Position numbers and translations under genes: made by a program
Source of the DNA: JBECKQ01 sp040235375
GTDB lineage: Bacteria; Planctomycetota; Phycisphaerae; UBA1845
Length of the DNA: 8,949 nucleotides
Reading direction: 5' to 3'
Assembly: GCA_040235375.1 (NCBI GenBank)
Contig: JBECKQ010000108.1
Coordinates: 1 to 8,949 of the forward strand
Notes under the pieces: model-generated
Told to the model about the DNA's origin: nothing
Seen by the model: only the letters and a program-made list of their open reading frames with translations
Databases searched by the model: none
Shown here: piece by piece, positions 6,218 through 8,949 of the stretch
Numbering within the stretch: position 1 is the stretch's first letter
How the letters are laid out: each line of letters begins with the position of its first letter

Positions 6218-7527
6218 TGAACACGCCCGTGCTGAAGAGACTCACACCGACGGACGACCTGCCGGCGCGTAGACATGCACTGGCTCCGGAGACACTAACG
6301 CAAGCGGAAAGCATGGTCCGCGACGTACGCGAACGCGGTGAACCGGCGCTGCGTGAGTACGCCGAGCGGTTCGACGCCCTGCCACGCGGGGCGACTCTCG
6401 TGCGGAGCCGCGCGGAGCTGGAAGCCGCATTCGCGGAATTACCCGAGGAAACGCGCGATCTGCTCACGCGCACGGCCGCGCGTATCCAGCGTTTCGCCGA
6501 GGCGCAGCGCGAGTGCCTGCGCGACCTGACATTCGACATACCCGGCGGCACCGCCGGGCACACGATCTGCCCGCTGAATGTAGCCGGCTGCTATGCGCCG
6601 GGCGGCCGGTATCCCCTGGTTTCCAGCATGTTGATGACGGCGGTGACGGCGCGGGCCGCCGGTGTAACAACCGTCTGGGCCGCCTCGCCCAATCCCACGC
6701 CGCTGATGCTCGCGGCCGCGGCTCTGGCCGGCGCCGACGGTCTTCTGGCGGTGGGCGGCGCCCAGGCAATCGCGGCGCTCGCGTACGGCGTAGGCGGGGC
6801 GCCGGCGTGCGATGCAATCGTCGGACCCGGCAATCGCTGGGTGACGGCCGCCAAGCACATCGTGTCCGCCGACGTGCGCATCGATATGCTCGCCGGTCCG
6901 TCCGAACTGCTGATCCTCGCTGATCACACCGCGGATCCCGTACTGGTCGCGGCGGACTTGCTGGCCCAGGCCGAGCACGATGTCGACGCGCGTCCCATGC
7001 TCCTAAGCACTTCGCCATTGTTGATCGACGCCGTCGATCGCGAGCTGACGCGTCAACTCGAAACGCTGCCGACGCGCGACACCGCCGCAGCAGCAGTGGC
7101 GGGTGGGTTTGCGATGTCCGTACCCGATCTGGATGAGGCTGTCCGACTATGCAACAGGATCGCGCCCGAACATCTCGAATTGCACGTCGAGGATGCGGAT
7201 CGCCTAGCTCCGCGGCTCGGCAACTGCGGCTGCATGTTTGTGGGCTCACGCAGCGCGGAAGTGCTCGGCGACTACGGGGCCGGTCCGAACCACACGCTGC
7301 CGACCGGCGGTACGGCCCGGTTCACGTCCGGGTTGTCGGTGCACAACTTCCTGCGCCAGCACACTTGGATTCGCTTCGACTCGACCACCGCCGAGACGGA
7401 GCTTCTGGATGACGCCGCCGCGCTGGCACGAATCGAGCGTCTGGAGGCGCACGCGCGCAGCGCCGAGCTTCGCCGACAACCTGAGAACAGCCCGCACCCG
7501 ACCCGGCGCACGCCGTATGCCATCTAG
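6217..7527 (+). CDS. hisD: Histidinol dehydrogenase
   Basis: HisD is a zinc- and NAD-dependent homodimer that oxidises histidinol to histidine in two steps, the last of the pathway. The protein has 436 residues against about 434 in E. coli. Zinc ligands are visible as Gln251 and His254 (LAQAEHD), Asp352 (GDYGAGPNHTLPT) and His412 (EAHARSAEL). The catalytic pair Glu318/His319 lies in APEHLEL. The nucleotide-binding region includes YAPGG (126-130), GGAQAIAALAYG (180-191), VGPGNRWVTAAK (202-213) and AGPSELLI (226-233). The C-terminus after residue 420 is a short unmatched proline- and arginine-containing tail. The start overlaps the preceding stop by one base (TAATG), which suggests coupled translation. 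In fungi the same HisI-HisE-HisD order is one protein, HIS4; here the HisD part is still separate. Confidence 0.97.
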   Translation: MNTPVLKRLTPTDDLPARRHALAPETLTQAESMVRDVRERGEPALREYAERFDALPRGATLVRSRAELEAAFAELPEETRDLLTRTAARIQRFAEAQRECLRDLTFDIPGGTAGHTICPLNVAGCYAPGGRYPLVSSMLMTAVTARAAGVTTVWAASPNPTPLMLAAAALAGADGLLAVGGAQAIAALAYGVGGAPACDAIVGPGNRWVTAAKHIVSADVRIDMLAGPSELLILADHTADPVLVAADLLAQAEHDVDARPMLLSTSPLLIDAVDRELTRQLETLPTRDTAAAAVAGGFAMSVPDLDEAVRLCNRIAPEHLELHVEDADRLAPRLGNCGCMFVGSRSAEVLGDYGAGPNHTLPTGGTARFTSGLSVHNFLRQHTWIRFDSTTAETELLDDAAALARIERLEAHARSAELRRQPENSPHPTRRTPYAI

Positions 7528-7617
7528 AAAGCCGTATCGCTCGACGACCGACTCAACTCGACAGTGACGATCCGAGCGATTAAGCCGATAACGGCATTCC
7601 ACGTCGCGCTGCACAAA

Positions 7618-7649
7618 CGGCCGTACTTGCTCCGGCCGGCTCCTTTTTT
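7618..7649 (+). terminator. Possible intrinsic terminator after hisD
   Basis: CGGCCG at 7618-7623 can pair with CGGCCG at 7633-7638 across a nine-base loop, and TTTTTT follows at 7644-7649. The T-tract begins five bases after the stem, which is further than ideal. A competing inverted repeat, GCCGGC at 7635-7640 with GCCGGC at 7651-7656, encloses the T-tract itself. Position, about 90 bases after the hisD stop and before a new promoter, fits the operon end. No better candidate lies in 7528-7617. Confidence 0.45.
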
Positions 7650-7660
7650 CGCCGGCGTTC

Positions 7661-7669
7661 TGCTATGAT
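7661..7669 (+). promoter_or_regulatory. Extended -10 promoter candidate for the downstream secreted-protein gene
   Basis: TGCTATGAT is an extended -10 element: TG, one base, then TATGAT with five of six matches to TATAAT. No good -35 hexamer is found 16-18 bases upstream, where the T-tract lies, but an extended -10 can act without one. Transcription would begin near 7676, leaving a leader of about 100 bases before the ATG at 7778. Confidence 0.5.
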
Positions 7670-7690
7670 GGTTCTCCGCCGAGCGCTACT

Positions 7691-7715
7691 GAGCATGGCA
7701 CGCGTGCCAATGCTC
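7691..7715 (+). repeat. Inverted repeat in the 5' leader of the secreted-protein gene
   Basis: GAGCAT (7691-7696) and ATGCTC (7710-7715) flank the perfect 12-base palindrome GGCACGCGTGCC (7697-7708), with one extra A at 7709. As DNA this could be a dyad operator placed 15-50 bases after the predicted start of transcription. As RNA it would be a ten-pair hairpin with one bulge and a CGCG loop. No protein or ligand can be assigned. Confidence 0.5.
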
Positions 7716-7742
7716 GTTGAGCGCGCCGAATTGCCGTTGGCG

Positions 7743-7761
7743 CCGCTGCCAAAGGCGGCGG
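7743..7761 (+). repeat. Hairpin abutting the ribosome-binding site of the secreted-protein gene
   Basis: CCGCTGCC (7743-7750) can pair with GGCGGCGG (7754-7761) around an AAA loop, with one G-U wobble. The 3' strand runs into the G-rich Shine-Dalgarno stretch GGGGGGAAG (7760-7768) before ATG 7778, so folding could reduce ribosome access. In a GC-rich leader this may be incidental. Confidence 0.35.
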
Positions 7762-7777
7762 GGGGAAGCTTCGGTTC

Positions 7778-8949
7778 ATGTCAAGATCGATCACGGCCAT
7801 CGCCCCACTGCTGCTCGTCACCTGCGCCGCGAACGCCTTGCCCGTCGCGCTTTCCACAAGCAACGGCTTGCAGGTCATCTTCTCCGACACAGACGGCTCC
7901 ATTGCCGCCGTCGCGGTCGGAGGCGTCACCGCGCCGCGCGTCGCCTCGGAACCCGGTGGCCTTGCTGTGGAAGTCGGCATTCCCATCGCTCTATGCGATC
8001 TCGTGCACATCGACTTCAACACGGACGGCGGCCCCTGGACCTCCGCCCGAAACGCCGACTGGGACAGTGCAACCTCCTACACAACATGGGTGCCCGGCGA
8101 AGGCCGCGAGTCCGCCCACCTTCTGCTCGGCGACGGCCTCACCGAAGGCGCCGGCATGGCCATGGCGTCCGCCTGTCCCGTCGCCGGCGGGTCAACCGTT
8201 CGCATCTCCTGGCTGGCCCGATCCGCCGCGGTCAATACGACCATGATCCTCTGCACCCGCGTCTACGACAGCACCGGCAATGACATCACCGCAGCGACCG
8301 CCGCACCCGCCGGCTGGACCTGGAGCGACACATCGCAAGCCCACGTCGTTTTCGGCATGCGCTGCGACGCGCCCGACACGTGGCAGCAGTTCGACGAGTT
8401 ATATACGGTCGCGCCGGACGCCGCATCCATCCGCGTTTCGCTGCGTCACTGGACAGGTGGCGACCACTTTGTCCATCTCGACGACCTCAACCTCGACGTT
8501 GTCGGCGGACTCACATGGAGCGAGCGCGTACCGGTCCTGGCTTCGCCGGCGATCACCAGCGACGGCCTGCAACTGGACGCGGACATGGCGCCGCTCAACC
8601 TGCACGTCGCCGCAGAAGTCTCCGCCCGCGACGATTCCATCGCCATCGATGTCGCTGTGCTCGACACCACGTCTCCGCAGACCGATCGCCCAATGCGTCT
8701 CTACTGGACCCTGCCCGTCGACGCGACCGGCTGGACATGGTGGGACGACATCGACTCCCTGCGCGCCGCCGATACCGCCGTCCTTGCGAACACCTTCGAT
8801 ATCGCCGGCCACGACGTTTCCTACTACCCCTTCGCCACCGTCACCACCGACGGCTTCGCTGTCGCCCTCGGCGTGCCCATGGACCAGCCGGCAGCGCAGC
8901 ACCTCGAGTACGACCCCGACCACGGCCTGCAATCAGTCTGGGACCTGGC
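7778..8949 (+). CDS. Exported protein with carbohydrate-binding-like beta-sandwich domain (runs off right edge)
   Basis: A frame of at least 390 codons opens at ATG 7778 and continues past the window end. An in-frame TGA at 7718-7720, with no start codon between, fixes this start; GGGGGGAAG at 7760-7768 is a reasonable ribosome site. Residues 1-20 look like a signal peptide (one Arg, core ITAIAPLLLVTCAA, cleavage after ANA), so the product is probably exported. Residues about 75-242 resemble a galactose-binding or CBM4/9-type jelly roll, in particular DTWQQFDELYTVAPDAASIRVSLR (fragments within 200-223) and the closing VHLDDLNLDVV (232-242). Residues 270-390 form a second beta-rich, Trp- and Asp-rich part (RLYWTLPVDATGWTWWDDID, 307-326; PFATVTTDGFAVALGVPMD, 351-369) that I do not recognise. 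It could be the front of a large glycan-active enzyme, but no catalytic domain is visible. Codons favour C endings (GCC, GTC, CTC) more strongly than in the his genes, and it has its own promoter candidate. Confidence 0.75.
   Translation, partial: MSRSITAIAPLLLVTCAANALPVALSTSNGLQVIFSDTDGSIAAVAVGGVTAPRVASEPGGLAVEVGIPIALCDLVHIDFNTDGGPWTSARNADWDSATSYTTWVPGEGRESAHLLLGDGLTEGAGMAMASACPVAGGSTVRISWLARSAAVNTTMILCTRVYDSTGNDITAATAAPAGWTWSDTSQAHVVFGMRCDAPDTWQQFDELYTVAPDAASIRVSLRHWTGGDHFVHLDDLNLDVVGGLTWSERVPVLASPAITSDGLQLDADMAPLNLHVAAEVSARDDSIAIDVAVLDTTSPQTDRPMRLYWTLPVDATGWTWWDDIDSLRAADTAVLANTFDIAGHDVSYYPFATVTTDGFAVALGVPMDQPAAQHLEYDPDHGLQSVWDL

Noticed and set aside
7691..7777. Known riboswitch in the leader of the right-end gene
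   Set aside because: I compared it by eye with remembered cores (cyclic-di-GMP, fluoride, SAM-II, cobalamin) and found no conserved core, only hairpins.
7665..8283. Plus-strand frames at 7665-8246 and 7717-8283
   Set aside because: They are proline/serine- or arginine-rich shadows of the frame from 7778, which has a signal peptide, domain-like sequence and a ribosome site.

Overview
The window is GC-rich bacterial DNA whose core is one compact histidine biosynthesis operon (about 816-7527, + strand). It is preceded by a complete-looking transcription attenuator and flanked by two genes for exported proteins that run off the window ends. The taxon cannot be fixed from the sequence. High GC, subtilase and carbohydrate-binding-type secreted proteins, and a his operon in an unusual order would fit a free-living Gram-negative-type bacterium, perhaps Planctomycetota or a neighbouring phylum; this is inference only.

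Layout. 1-354 (- strand): N-terminal part of a subtilisin-like protease precursor (signal peptide plus propeptide). 355-777: gene-poor stretch with several GC-rich inverted repeats and no convincing gene. 778-806: sigma70-type promoter. 816-881: 21-codon histidine leader peptide with six consecutive His codons. 846-947: three overlapping RNA structures (pause hairpin, antiterminator, intrinsic terminator with a T6 tract), the arrangement of his attenuators in enterobacteria. 994-7527: hisG-hisC-hisB-hisH-hisF-hisA/I/E-hisD, all on the + strand, with every junction after hisG/hisC overlapping by 1 to 7 bases. 7528-7777: possible terminator, an extended -10 promoter and a structured 5' leader. 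7778-8949: secreted protein with a carbohydrate-binding-like domain, truncated by the window end.

How the genes work together. HisG starts the pathway from ATP and PRPP. The HisE and HisI domains hydrolyse and open the ring, and HisA isomerises the product. HisH/HisF form the glutaminase/cyclase, HisB dehydrates, HisC transaminates, and HisD oxidises histidinol twice. Only histidinol-phosphate phosphatase is missing and must be encoded elsewhere. Supply is probably matched to demand by ribosome stalling at the His codons of the leader peptide.

The two most notable points are the textbook attenuator with an apparently near-leaderless leader peptide, and the single-chain HisA-HisI-HisE fusion. 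The HisI/HisE part of that fusion looks like fungal HIS4, and it lies directly next to hisD, the remaining HIS4 domain.
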